Positions 42,994 through 52,042 are shown, counted from the first letter of the stretch. The stretch is DNA of 64,000 bases from Gemmatimonadota bacterium (GCA_028287235.1 JAQBQB010000021.1:1-64000); one strand, 5' to 3'. The notes: a model not told the origin generated them from the sequence alone. A program made the numbers and translations.

Positions 42994-44442
42994 TCACGGC
43001 CGGATCGGACGATCGTCGCCGCGGGCGCCAAACGCGCCAGGAACAACGAGCGGCGGATCCATGCTTGGATCCCAGATGTGCGGTGTGATGAAAATGACGA
43101 CTTCCTGATTCTTTCCCGTCATGCTCTCCTGCGACCCAAATAGTTTGAGGAACGGGATATCGCGGAGAATCGGAATGCCTGTGTTGTCGTGCGATTGTCG
43201 GTCGAGCGCCAAGCCACCGATGATGATCGTCTGGCCGCTCGGCACCTGCATGCTCGTCTCGGCGACGTTCTTATCTGTCTCCGCTGCAGCGTTGTCCGTG
43301 GTCGGAATGAACTGCGACTCTTCCACGTGCATGTCCACGCGCACCCGGTTGCCCGGAAGCGCCGTCGGCGTGATGCGGAGCTGTACGCCCGTCTCCACGC
43401 TCGTCGAGCCCGCGGTCAGCTGTCCCGCCTGAAACGTCTGCGTGATGTAGTATCTCGTCCGACCGATATTGACGGTGGCTGGTTCGCCGCTGCGCGCGCT
43501 GATGTATGGACGGGCCACCACGCGTGCCTTGTCCGTGCCCGAGACCGCTTGAATCGCCGCAACGAACGCCTTGGGATTCGAGTGGCCGTATTCGCGTAAG
43601 AGCTGAAGTGTTGCGCCAGTCAGATTGCCGGGCGTGAAGAGGATCTGACTGAAGTTGCCGGTCTGGCCGCCGGAGAAACTCACGCCGAGCTGGCGCATCG
43701 TCTCGACGTCGAACTCCACGACGAGCGCTTCGAGGAACACGTGCTGCGTCGGCTGGTCGGCGCGGCGGATGATCGCTATGGCTTGGTTGACGTCTGCTTC
43801 AGATCCCCAGAGTAGAACGCGGCTGCGCGCCGCGTCGAACAGCGCGCGCAACTGACCGCCGCGCAAAAAGCCGTCGACGAGCGCGCCGGCCGCCTTGGCG
43901 TCGAGGTGCTCGACGGGTACCTCACTTTGAACCGTCGGCAACGCCCGTCCCTGGGGTTCGCCCATCGCCTGGCTCTGAGGTCCGCCCATTGTCGGTCCTG
44001 CTTGTGCCGCCGCGGCGGTCGGCGCGGCGGGCCGAACAACCACGAGTCCGTCGCGAAGCACCGCCGTGAAGTCGTGCGGTTCGAGGAGAATGTTGAGCCC
44101 CGCGACGAGCGGCTGCTGCTCGAATCGCGCTGTCACCATCCCGGAGGGAGCGCCGCCCTCGTAGACAAACCCCTGCGGCGCCGCCTCGAGCGCACGGCGC
44201 AGCACAGCCGCTACAGATGCGTCGCGCACGTCGACGCTGAGTGTGAGCGCCGGGCTCGCACCGGCGACTTCGACGCGGCCGTATCGCGCGCGCGCGAGGC
44301 TGTCCTCGCGCGCGCGCACCGCCACGTTTTCCGTGCGGTACGCTTCCATGAGTTGTGGCAGGTCCGGATGCGTCTTCCGGAGCGGGCCGATGCAACCGGT
44401 CGCGAACACGGCGATGGGGACAACGCGGACCAGAGCGCGCAT
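42994..44442 (-). CDS. Lipoprotein secretin (GspD/PulD-like outer-membrane channel)
   Basis: The 482-residue product starts with a lipoprotein signal (VPIAVFATGC, Cys17). An STN-like/N0 domain (~60-130, LSVDVRDASVAAVLRRAL ... GLVVVRP), a linker and an N-domain (~170-235, VPVEHLDAKAAGALVDGFL) follow. The secretin core (~240-460) contains VFLEALVVEFDVETMRQLGVSF, ...NIGRTRYYITQTF, VETGVQLRITPTALPGNRV, SGQTIIIGGL and KNQEVVIFITPHI. Secretins form multimeric outer-membrane gates for type II/III/IV pilus systems. No other secretion genes are here; instead its start overlaps the upstream lectin-like gene by one base (TGATG). Confidence 0.85.
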   Translation of the reverse strand: MRALVRVVPIAVFATGCIGPLRKTHPDLPQLMEAYRTENVAVRAREDSLARARYGRVEVAGASPALTLSVDVRDASVAAVLRRALEAAPQGFVYEGGAPSGMVTARFEQQPLVAGLNILLEPHDFTAVLRDGLVVVRPAAPTAAAAQAGPTMGGPQSQAMGEPQGRALPTVQSEVPVEHLDAKAAGALVDGFLRGGQLRALFDAARSRVLLWGSEADVNQAIAIIRRADQPTQHVFLEALVVEFDVETMRQLGVSFSGGQTGNFSQILFTPGNLTGATLQLLREYGHSNPKAFVAAIQAVSGTDKARVVARPYISARSGEPATVNIGRTRYYITQTFQAGQLTAGSTSVETGVQLRITPTALPGNRVRVDMHVEESQFIPTTDNAAAETDKNVAETSMQVPSGQTIIIGGLALDRQSHDNTGIPILRDIPFLKLFGSQESMTGKNQEVVIFITPHIWDPSMDPPLVVPGAFGARGDDRPIRP

Positions 44443-45896
44443 CACCTCGCGGCCCGAGTCAAGCACATGATGATGAACTTCCCGTTGTTGCCTTGGTTGA
44501 AATCACTCGTGAAGTTGAAATTCATTCTCGCGCCGTACGTGCAGTCGAAGTGCCGCGCCCCTGTCACATCGGAATTCCTCGTTTCGAACACGATCTCGTG
44601 CAACGGGTCACCGTGGGGCTGGGTGCTGAAGCACAGCTGCATGAAGTCCCCGCCGGTGCCTTCGTTGAGGTTCTCGGGTAGCCTGGTGCCGTGATCTGGA
44701 CCGAGACAGTAAGCAGCGGGCTCAGTGTGGTTATCCATTACGAGGACGCCGACGTCGTAGATGGCGCGGGCCGAACTGGAGCTCCGCCGCACGCACAGGT
44801 AGATGTAGGCGCCGCGCGCGCCCTCGTTGAGATCCTGAGCCAGGGGCACATAGCCCACCGGGCAGCGGGCCATGGCTATTCCGTTGTCGACGCTCGACGC
44901 TATCGCCAGGCCGGTGATGTACGTGCCCGACATCAGCGGCACCCACGTTCCCCATGTGCCTGGGCCAGTGGACATGAGGTCCATGAGGTATCCGCCAGCG
45001 CCCATCGCGACGATCTCGGTGACGCCATCGTGATACGCCACTGCGGGCGATGACGTCGCGGCCCACGTGCTCAACTCATATTGCCAACCCGACCAGGCGC
45101 CGGAATACGTCTGCGCGAAGAGCCGGCCATCGGTGCCGCGCGCGGTCACGAAGAGTGAGTTCGTTCCCGCGGTGTATGCCGCCGGCGTCCCGATGATGCA
45201 GCAGCCTTCGTGATCGTAGTCCGACCATGCTGTGCCGTTCCAAGACTTGTGATACATGTAGGAGTCGCTGCCTGCCACGAAGACGTCGAGCCGGTTCGGG
45301 GCCCAGGATGTGACTGCGGGTCCGCCACTGAGCACGCCGTTCAACGACTCCCACGCCGACCAAGTGCCGTTGGCCGGCCAGTAGATGTGGTCGAGATGAG
45401 TGGTCGTTGCGTTGCGGGCGAACACATCGATGCGGTTCGCGGCCCACGAGACCGAGGCAGGGTCGGAGTCGATGTTGCCGCCGAGGTCCTCGAACGTGGA
45501 GAAGTGGCCGCCGGTCCGCATGAGGTGGAACAGATGATTGCGGCCGCCGCGAACGAAGACGTCGATGGTGGTGGTGCCGGGACGAAGAGAGACGCTGGCC
45601 CCGGAGAGGAGCACGCCGCCCAGCGACTCCCACGGTGACCAGTGGGAGAGGAGAACATCCGGTCCGCCCCGCACGGCGTGCCAGAGCGCGTTGTCTGTGC
45701 CCTTCACGAACACGTGAAGAGTCGTGCCCTCCACTAGCAAGGCCGGCGTGTCGGTCGGCGAGGGACGGTTACAAGAGGGATAAGGCTCCGTGTCAACGAA
45801 GCATTGCGCGGGGAGCCGCACGGCAAGGGCGGTGATTGCGAGCGCGGCGGCGGCCGCGCGACCGAGCGTGCGGCGCGCAACGTGTTGGATTTGCAC
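44442..45896 (-). CDS. Secreted PLL-like beta-propeller (lectin-like) protein, copy coupled to secretin
   Basis: The 484-residue product has a signal peptide (AAAAALAITALAVRLPAQ) and the same propeller repeats as copies 1-2 in diverged form (WSPWESLGGVLLSGAS, FEDLGGNIDSDPAS, WSAWESLNGVLSGGPA). C-terminal QDLNEGARGAYIYLC, ENLNEGTGGDFMQLC and DFNQGNNGKFIIMC blocks show three MABP-like repeats. Cysteines flank these blocks. GTG 45896 follows GAGG. The stop TGA shares its A with the secretin ATG, so the two are translated together; the propeller may be a secretin partner or cargo (inference). Older in sequence than the tandem pair. Confidence 0.8.
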   Translation of the reverse strand: MQIQHVARRTLGRAAAAALAITALAVRLPAQCFVDTEPYPSCNRPSPTDTPALLVEGTTLHVFVKGTDNALWHAVRGGPDVLLSHWSPWESLGGVLLSGASVSLRPGTTTIDVFVRGGRNHLFHLMRTGGHFSTFEDLGGNIDSDPASVSWAANRIDVFARNATTTHLDHIYWPANGTWSAWESLNGVLSGGPAVTSWAPNRLDVFVAGSDSYMYHKSWNGTAWSDYDHEGCCIIGTPAAYTAGTNSLFVTARGTDGRLFAQTYSGAWSGWQYELSTWAATSSPAVAYHDGVTEIVAMGAGGYLMDLMSTGPGTWGTWVPLMSGTYITGLAIASSVDNGIAMARCPVGYVPLAQDLNEGARGAYIYLCVRRSSSSARAIYDVGVLVMDNHTEPAAYCLGPDHGTRLPENLNEGTGGDFMQLCFSTQPHGDPLHEIVFETRNSDVTGARHFDCTYGARMNFNFTSDFNQGNNGKFIIMCLTRAAR

Positions 45897-46028
45897 GGGA
45901 GCCTCAAATGGAGAGTGAGTTCGAACGTGCGCCAACATCGGCGACGCCCCTCACCCGGCGCTCACTTGCCGCTCTCGTACTCGAGGCTCTGCGATTACCT
46001 GATCAATTTTCTCGAGATCGGCGCGCTT
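45897..46028 (-). promoter_or_regulatory. Conserved leader of secretin-linked propeller gene
   Basis: The 14-base core (45945-45932 on the minus strand) lies 36 bases upstream of the start. Flanking GAGAG...GTGAG and CTCACTCTC words form a partly different inverted repeat that occupies the same place as in copies 1 and 2, suggesting a conserved structure. Confidence 0.45.
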
Positions 46029-48896
46029 CTAGCGGCTCAGCGTGGCCAGCCGCGCCTTCGCCGCTGTCACGACCGGCGCCAGCTCTGGGTCGGCGTCCGC
46101 CCAGAGCGCGAGGAAGCGGCGATACGAAACCGCGGCCGCCGCTCGCTCGCCGAGAGCTTCGTGGAACTGCGCTTCGCGAAGCCGCGCGGCCGGCGCGTAC
46201 ATGAAGTCGTAGCCCGCTGGATCAGGAAAGGTCGACAGCCAGGCCAGAGCATCCTGCGGGCGATGCACGTCGGACAACAGCTCCGCGCGGAGAAACCGCT
46301 CATGCGCGAGAGGGAAGCTGTACACGTGCGGCAGCCGGTGATCGGGAGCGAGGTGGGGCTCTCCGAGAAGCGCGAGCGCCCGCGCCGAGTTCCCGGCGGA
46401 ACGCATCGCCTCTGCCCTCACGACGCGCGCGAAACGGTGTGAATACGCGGTGTCCGCGCTTCGGACGGACCTGAAAGCGTCGAGCGTGCGCGCGGAGCGC
46501 TCCGCGGTCGCGGTGTCTCCCGCGCGGACCGCGAGCATACCCAACAAATAGTGACGGAGCGGCACCGTCATAGGATGCACGGCAGTACGCGGCAGCGGCA
46601 AAGAGAGAGCACGCGCCGCACGGAGTCGTTCAGCCGGCGCAGCCTGGGGCAGCGGCAGCATTGCGAGCACGGCACGGTATTCCACAGCGTGTCCCTCGTG
46701 GAGCGACATCGCCGAATCGACGGTTGCGGAGGCGGCGCGCGCGTGCCCCCGAGCGAGCTGGAATTGCGCTCGCAGGAACATCATGCCGGCGTCGCGAGAC
46801 TCGAAGGTCTGCCGAGCGAAGAAGGGGGGAACCAATAGCTCGGCGACGTCCGCTTGGTCCGGAGACGCCACGGCCACGCTCTCGAGGATGCCGCGCGCGA
46901 CAGACACGGGAATGAGCGCGAAGCGCTCGGCGGCGACGACGCGTCCGGGATGATCGCCGAACGCAAAAGCCCTAAGGAGGCGTAGCTCGATCACGCGGTT
47001 TTCGTCGGGATCCGAGCGCTCGAGCTGCGACGCCAAGCGATTGAACTCCACGCTGTCGCCCGCCCGAGCGGCAAGACGCGCGGCGTGAAGCAGCGCGCTC
47101 GCGTTGCGCGGCTCGAGCTCCAGTGCCCGCCGCCAGTCGGGCCGTGAATCGACCGAAGGACGACCGAGGCTCGGTCCCCAATGGAACGCGATCTCCGCGA
47201 GCTGCGTCCGCGCCTCCAAGTCGTACTCGTCATCGGCGGCGAGACGGCGATAGAGAAACTCCGCCGAATCTGCGACGCCGCGAAGGTAGAGACTCCATGC
47301 TTCCACCCCAGCGCGTTGGCGCGTGGCGAGCCGCCCGCTGTATGCAAGCGCGCGTTCCGCCGCCCAATCGGCGATTGCACTCTGGGCGGTCCAACTGGCC
47401 GCGCCGCTCAAGCCGCGATACGCGAGCGCGAAGGTGCTGTCGCCATCGATGGCGCGCTGGAATGCTGAAACCGCGGCGGGATATCGCCCGCTCGTGTACT
47501 CCGCCTCGCCGCGCAGATATGCGCGCAGCGCTTCAATAGAGTGCGTCGTGAGAGCGGCCGACCGATAGCGCCGTGCCGGCGCGCTGGCGTCGAGCTGCGT
47601 CATCAGTTGCGCGGCGAGCGCATCGACGAGCTCGAACAAATCGCCCGGCTTGCCGTCCACCTTTGCGTTCACCACGGTCCCGACTGCGTTGGGTGCTCCG
47701 ATCGATGCAGAGATGCGGAGCCGTCCGCCTGCCTCGGTGACTTCGCCGACGATGAACCGTTCCGCGCCGAACCGCTGCGCGAGCTTCGCACCCTCCTCCA
47801 TCGTTGCGGGGCCGGCGGCGGTGCCGCGCTCCGAGGCGACCGCGCGCGCGCCGACCGTTTTCAGGTCGCCCGCGCCGTCGAGGTCAGAGTCGAGAAGGTG
47901 GGCGATGCCCGCGCCGAGGTAGGAGAGATCGGGGCCGCCGTTGTACGTGAAGGGCAAGACCAGCACAGTCCGCGCGGCATTGGAGGACACGGCCGCACTG
48001 CGATTCCGAAGCGCGAGAGTGCCGGCGCCCGCAGCGAACAACGCGGCGGCGACGAGCGCGGCGACGCCTTTGCGACGACGCCATCGTCGCCCGGTTGCGG
48101 ACGAGACGGCCGCGACCAGGGCCAGTGGTTGTTCCACGGCCACCGGTGTCGCAGACGTCGCCGGATGATACATGTTGACGTCGACGCGCGTGCGCACCGA
48201 GGCGAGCAACGACTGGGTCTCGGGCGACGGGTCCGCGCCGTACTCTTCCTGAAGCTGGCGGGCGAACTGCGCGTACTCTCGGAGCGCGCCGGCGCGGTCG
48301 CCGGTGCGATCGTGCAGCGCCATCAAGCGACGCACCGACTGTTCGTCGGGATGGATGTTCGCCGCGCGCTGGCCCCAGGCAAGCGCCGTCGTCGCATCGC
48401 CAGCGCCGGCAGCGCGCTCGGCGAGGGTCCACGCGGATGACGCGGCGCGGCGAGCGAGCCGCGTCCGTTCGTTGCCGAGCCATTCTTCGAACGCGGGAGC
48501 GTCCTTCAGAAAAAAACCCGCGAGTAGCGGGCCGCGATACCACTCGAGCGCTTCCTCGTGCGCGTCGCGGGCCACGGCTTCCTCGAAGGCGATGACGTCG
48601 CACGAGAGGCGTTCAGGATCGACGCTTACCGCGCCGCCTTCGCGAGTCACGATCACACCCGGTCCGACCACGCGCCGCAAGAAATGGAGCGACTGATTGA
48701 GCGCTTGGCGCGCACGCTCGGCGTCGGACTCGGGCCAGAAGCATGCGAGCAGCGAGTCGCGGCGATGCAGGTCGCGCGGCTCGGCCGCGACGAGGTATGC
48801 AAGCAGCGCGGTCCGTTTGGGTTGGGCCAGTGCCGCGGTTAGCGCTGTCTCCGACGAGTCACGAAGATCGAGCGCGCCGAGCAGCCGGAGCCGCAT
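46029..48896 (-). CDS. BTAD/SARP-type regulator with membrane segment and TPR-like C-terminus
   Basis: The 955-residue product opens with an OmpR/SARP winged helix (residues 1-95, including FWPESDAERARQALNQSLHFLR) and a bacterial transcriptional activation (BTAD) helical domain (~96-240). One transmembrane helix follows (~276-296, after RRWRRRKG). A periplasmic or cytoplasmic C-terminal part begins with VLVLPFTYNG (~311), as in TolB-N-like/adenylate-cyclase-associated modules, and continues with TPR-like helices to the end. ATG 48896 was preferred to TTG 48911. Such membrane-anchored regulators are common in Gemmatimonadota. It is directly upstream of the propeller/secretin operon and may control it (inference). 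Confidence 0.82.
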   Translation of the reverse strand: MRLRLLGALDLRDSSETALTAALAQPKRTALLAYLVAAEPRDLHRRDSLLACFWPESDAERARQALNQSLHFLRRVVGPGVIVTREGGAVSVDPERLSCDVIAFEEAVARDAHEEALEWYRGPLLAGFFLKDAPAFEEWLGNERTRLARRAASSAWTLAERAAGAGDATTALAWGQRAANIHPDEQSVRRLMALHDRTGDRAGALREYAQFARQLQEEYGADPSPETQSLLASVRTRVDVNMYHPATSATPVAVEQPLALVAAVSSATGRRWRRRKGVAALVAAALFAAGAGTLALRNRSAAVSSNAARTVLVLPFTYNGGPDLSYLGAGIAHLLDSDLDGAGDLKTVGARAVASERGTAAGPATMEEGAKLAQRFGAERFIVGEVTEAGGRLRISASIGAPNAVGTVVNAKVDGKPGDLFELVDALAAQLMTQLDASAPARRYRSAALTTHSIEALRAYLRGEAEYTSGRYPAAVSAFQRAIDGDSTFALAYRGLSGAASWTAQSAIADWAAERALAYSGRLATRQRAGVEAWSLYLRGVADSAEFLYRRLAADDEYDLEARTQLAEIAFHWGPSLGRPSVDSRPDWRRALELEPRNASALLHAARLAARAGDSVEFNRLASQLERSDPDENRVIELRLLRAFAFGDHPGRVVAAERFALIPVSVARGILESVAVASPDQADVAELLVPPFFARQTFESRDAGMMFLRAQFQLARGHARAASATVDSAMSLHEGHAVEYRAVLAMLPLPQAAPAERLRAARALSLPLPRTAVHPMTVPLRHYLLGMLAVRAGDTATAERSARTLDAFRSVRSADTAYSHRFARVVRAEAMRSAGNSARALALLGEPHLAPDHRLPHVYSFPLAHERFLRAELLSDVHRPQDALAWLSTFPDPAGYDFMYAPAARLREAQFHEALGERAAAAVSYRRFLALWADADPELAPVVTAAKARLATLSR

Positions 48897-49098
48897 TGTC
48901 TGGCTTGTCAAAGTTGGGTGCGGTGGGTGCCGTCGGCTGGGGCACGCTCGGCTCTCGCAATTTCAAAGGAGGGGATGAGTGCGTCAAGCGATTCACGGCT
49001 TTGAACGTCAGTTCTTCGTAACAAGTGATCGCAAAGCGCCCCGTAAGCGGCAGATCACCGGCGCAGCGTACACTCGAGCATCCTTCAACCATTTTCCG

Positions 49099-49794
49099 AT
49101 GCGCAGCCGTCCCGTTTTCCGCACCCTTGCTCTTCTCGCCATTCTCCCGGTGCTCGTCACGATCGCCGCACCGCTCGATTCGTCACTCGGCGCGCAGCGC
49201 TCGCCGGATTACAGCTGCCCGCTCGACGGCGCACCGCTCATCCCGGAACCGGATGCCCTCGGAATCGGCGGCTGGCCGACCGGGGGCGCGTTTGACGACA
49301 CACGCGCGGATGGTATCAGCGCGGCCGGCGATCGCATCATGCGGCCGCACGGCGCGTGGGAGCTCGCGGCCGGCGAAGGCGCGAACGTGCACGCGGTGCG
49401 CGGCGGCCGCGTTGCCGCATCAGCGGTGTGGCCGAACCTGGGCAACGTCGTGATCGTCGATCATGGAGACGGCGAATACGCCGTGTATGGACTGCTCGGC
49501 ACCCGGACGGCGCGCGAGGGTGCGACCATCGCGCGCGGCGAAGTCATTGGCACCGTGGGTTTCTCCGGCGACGGCGCGGTCGTCCACGCCCGGCTTCCAT
49601 CGGCCTCGGCACGACTTCACCTCGCGCTGGTGGTTGCCGGCCGAAGTGGGTTAGCCGATGCCGGCCAACCATTGCGCCAACTCGCCGGCTGGACAGACGC
49701 ATGGCGGCAGACGATCGCGGGCGTGACCGGCCCGATCGATCCGGGAATCCGGCTGCCCGCAACCTGCCGGGCCGGTCGGCGAACGACGCAGTAG
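49099..49794 (+). CDS. LytM/M23-fold protein with degenerate zinc motifs
   Basis: The 231-residue product has a signal peptide (ALLAILPVLVTIAAPLDSSLGAQ) and an M23-like beta domain: GANVHAVRGGRVAASAVWPNLGNVVIVDHGDGEYAVYGLL (quoted by its ends GANVHAVRGG and YAVYGLL), then GEVIGTVGFSGDG. The first zinc motif HxxxD is replaced (RPHGAWELA) and the second HLHFE is reduced to RLHLAL, so the peptidase is probably inactive. Non-catalytic LytM proteins such as EnvC activate amidases or act as scaffolds. ATG 49099 gives the signal peptide at the N-terminus. Confidence 0.7.
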   Translation: MRSRPVFRTLALLAILPVLVTIAAPLDSSLGAQRSPDYSCPLDGAPLIPEPDALGIGGWPTGGAFDDTRADGISAAGDRIMRPHGAWELAAGEGANVHAVRGGRVAASAVWPNLGNVVIVDHGDGEYAVYGLLGTRTAREGATIARGEVIGTVGFSGDGAVVHARLPSASARLHLALVVAGRSGLADAGQPLRQLAGWTDAWRQTIAGVTGPIDPGIRLPATCRAGRRTTQ

Positions 49795-49828
49795 TCGCAC
49801 TGAGAGAATCGACGACGCGCGTCGGGCT

Positions 49829-49866
49829 TTCACGAACGGCTGCCTCAATGGGCGGCCGTTCGTGAA
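49829..49866. terminator. Bidirectional terminator hairpin
   Basis: TTCACGAACGGC-TGCCTCAATGGGC-GGCCGTTCGTGAA pairs over 12 bp (GCC/GGC continue the stem). It lies between the convergent LytM-like gene (ends 49794) and the LamG lipoprotein gene (ends 49878). Confidence 0.7.
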
Positions 49867-49877
49867 GACCGTCACTC

Positions 49878-50924
49878 TCAGAGTTTCGTCCGAATCGCGT
49901 TCACCGCCCCGTGCAGCGCGTCGGCGGTCGCCTGCGTGATCTTATGAGAATTCAATGCCGCGTCGATCTTGTTGTCGGTGGAGTTCAGCTTCCCTTTCAC
50001 CGAGGTGACCGGCGCGTTGCTCTGGATCGCGTCCGCCACCTGTTGGAGCGAGGCTGTGATCGTCGACGCCGTCTTCGGTTCGATTGCCCCGCTCGACGCG
50101 AGCGCTTGAACGGCGGAAATCGCGACGGTCGTGAGCGCGGCCGCCGTGGGCGGACAGATACCGGCGCTCCCCGCGTTGTAGATCGAGCTGACTTCGCCGG
50201 CGGTGAGCGCCCGGTCGTACAGCGCCGCATCGTCGATCAGGCCCGCGAAGAACGACGGGCCGCCAACGAACTCTGGGAACGCGCCGAACTTCGCGCCGAA
50301 CGACGCATCGGTGTTGAGAACCCCGAAGAGCCCTCCCATCGCCTGGCCGTTCGTGTAGATGATCGCGTGATTGCCGTCGTACGTCATGGCGACGTGCATC
50401 CATCCGTCGGGCGACGGCATGCCGGAATAGAACGACGCGTCGTAGCCCCAGGTGAAAAACTGAAGATTCGGATAGCCGTCGAAGTCCAGGCTGAACGCGC
50501 GCTGGAGTTCCTGGCCGCCCGTGTGAAACGGCGTGTGGCGATCGCCGTCCCACTGCGACGCCGACACGTAGAGCCAAAACGTCCACGTCCGCGCGGCGGC
50601 GCCGGCGGGCATCGTCGCGGAGGTGGGGACGAACACATAGCCGTCTCCCGCAAGCGAGAATGCGTCGCCGACCATCCCGGGGGCGTACGACACGTTGCCC
50701 GTGGCGATTCCATTGTTGGTGCCAAGCGCGTCCGCGGTTGTGCCGTCACCGGTCCAATGGCTGACGAGACCTCCAAGAACCGCGGCGCACGTGCCGGGCG
50801 TGATGCTGTGCGAAGCCGGGCCATTGGCGGCAATTCGGGGAGTGGTGACGCCTTGATTGTCCTGACACGCTGTGGCGGCAACGAGCAACGAGAGCGTTGC
50901 CATGAGGCGGGCGGTGCTTCGCAT
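49878..50924 (-). CDS. LamG-domain lipoprotein with C-terminal FIMAH-like domain
   Basis: The 348-residue product has a lipoprotein signal (LSLLVAATACQD, Cys ~20). A LamG/concanavalin-like jelly roll (~45-260) reads LVSHWTGDGTTADALG, RTWTFWLYVSASQWDG, DGWMHVAMTYDG and FAGLIDDAALYDRALTAGEV, the last being the standard LamG ending. A helical C-terminus (~275-348, ending DALHGAVNAIRTKL) resembles the FIMAH-type domain found at the ends of extracellular proteins. LamG domains bind glycans or calcium. ATG 50924 begins the signal; upstream frame is Arg/Ser-rich. Confidence 0.82.
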   Translation of the reverse strand: MRSTARLMATLSLLVAATACQDNQGVTTPRIAANGPASHSITPGTCAAVLGGLVSHWTGDGTTADALGTNNGIATGNVSYAPGMVGDAFSLAGDGYVFVPTSATMPAGAAARTWTFWLYVSASQWDGDRHTPFHTGGQELQRAFSLDFDGYPNLQFFTWGYDASFYSGMPSPDGWMHVAMTYDGNHAIIYTNGQAMGGLFGVLNTDASFGAKFGAFPEFVGGPSFFAGLIDDAALYDRALTAGEVSSIYNAGSAGICPPTAAALTTVAISAVQALASSGAIEPKTASTITASLQQVADAIQSNAPVTSVKGKLNSTDNKIDAALNSHKITQATADALHGAVNAIRTKL

Positions 50925-51044
50925 CGGAATCCCTGGAGAGGAGGGGGCTGACGGCGTCGGCTCGTCGGCGGACAGGGTACAGACGGAGGGAGAGGAACAG
51001 CGGCCGCTAACGTACTGCGCCAGGCCGTCGCGTGCCACAACGCG

Positions 51045-51524
51045 TTATGATCGGTTCGGTGCTTCAACGAGGACCTGGGACCTCGAAAGCCATGCCGCAG
51101 AGGCCAGGCACACCGCGATGACAAGTGAGAACGCGATCGGGACGATGAAGATGTATCTCCAACTCACCACCGCGATCGCGGCAAAGCACAGGGCCGCCGC
51201 CCACCCTATGCCGCGTAGGCGCGACAACGTCTCCGCTGGAAGCCCGCCCAGCTGCCAGGCGAGCACCGCCGCGAACAGGTAGAGCACTGCGATCGTGAAT
51301 CCGGAACCGAGATAGAAGTCCCAATACGTTCGGTCAGACCCCATGGCGTCGAAGTGAATAGACCGCATCGAGGCGACAAGCGCATCTACGCCCCACTGGG
51401 GGTCGGGCGGTTGGCGAAACCCCACGGTGTGTCCCACGGCAAACAGCAACAGCAAGACAGCGGCGACGCACACGTGATCGCTTCCGCGCGACACAGTCAG
51501 CCGAGGCGCCGAGGAAAAGGGCAA
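51045..51524 (-). CDS. Small integral membrane protein (LIC_13387-like)
   Basis: The 159-residue product has four hydrophobic segments (~18-36, ~75-92, ~102-122, ~124-145) and the stretch MRSIHFDAMGSDRTYWDFYLG between the first two, a motif I associate with a family of small hypothetical membrane proteins. Function unknown. The start is uncertain: TTG 51524 opens the frame, but a GTG at the VSRGSDHV segment, just before the first helix, is also possible. It lies 121 bases upstream of the LamG gene on the same strand. Confidence 0.65.
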   Translation of the reverse strand: MPFSSAPRLTVSRGSDHVCVAAVLLLLFAVGHTVGFRQPPDPQWGVDALVASMRSIHFDAMGSDRTYWDFYLGSGFTIAVLYLFAAVLAWQLGGLPAETLSRLRGIGWAAALCFAAIAVVSWRYIFIVPIAFSLVIAVCLASAAWLSRSQVLVEAPNRS

Positions 51525-51532
51525 TCCGGTCG

Positions 51533-51961
51533 GTGAAAAAGCGCGCGGACGATAAGGACAACGATGCGCATTCGCCTGATTTTCTCGACTTCATCGCAGC
51601 GCTCAACGAGCACCGCGTCGATTTCGTGCTCGTTGGCGGTTACGCGCTTGGTGTTCACGGGGTCATTCGGGCCACTGGCGATATCGACTTCTTCTATCGA
51701 CGGACGAAGGCTGTGGTGCGCCGACTCTGCGCCGCAATGCATGATTTCGGCGCGCCGACTGAAGTGATCGATGCGGAGGCGCTAATGGCGCCCAGATAGT
51801 GACGTAGTTCGGCTGGCGCGACGACGATTACCATTCAAGCCCAGCCATTGCGTGTCATCGGCCTCACCGAGCTCCGAGCCAACAAGGCTGCGACGGGCCG
51901 GAAGAAGGACGCCGATGATCTGCAAAAACTACGTGCTCTCAACGCACGGAAGAAACGCTAA
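51533..51961 (+). pseudogene. Broken nucleotidyltransferase (MNT/AbiEii-like fold)
   Basis: The first 88 codons read FLDFIAALNEHRVDFVLVGGYALGVHG...TGDIDFFY, the GG(Y/G)A...D(I/L)DF core of minimal nucleotidyltransferases. The frame then hits TAG TGA at 51797-51802. In the same frame, sequence resumes with QPLRVIGLTELRANKAATGRKKDADDLQKL up to TAA at 51959-51961, which is the normal C-terminus of this family. The usual ~30-40 residues between are missing, so an in-frame-neutral deletion plus stops broke the gene. Such proteins often belong to toxin-antitoxin or phage-defence pairs; no HEPN partner remains. Confidence 0.7.
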
Positions 51962-52013
51962 TTCGCGGTGCGCTCTCATCCTCGATGCCTTCCGGAGCGC
52001 CCCGCCCCGGCGC

Positions 52014-52042
52014 TTGACACCCGCGCTCGCCTCCACGATAGT
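52014..52042 (+). promoter_or_regulatory. Sigma70-type promoter for ankyrin-repeat gene
   Basis: TTGACA at 52014-52019 is a perfect -35 box; GATAGT at 52037-52042, 17 bases further, matches four of six -10 positions. The ankyrin gene start is ~140 bases downstream and no other gene intervenes. Confidence 0.6.
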
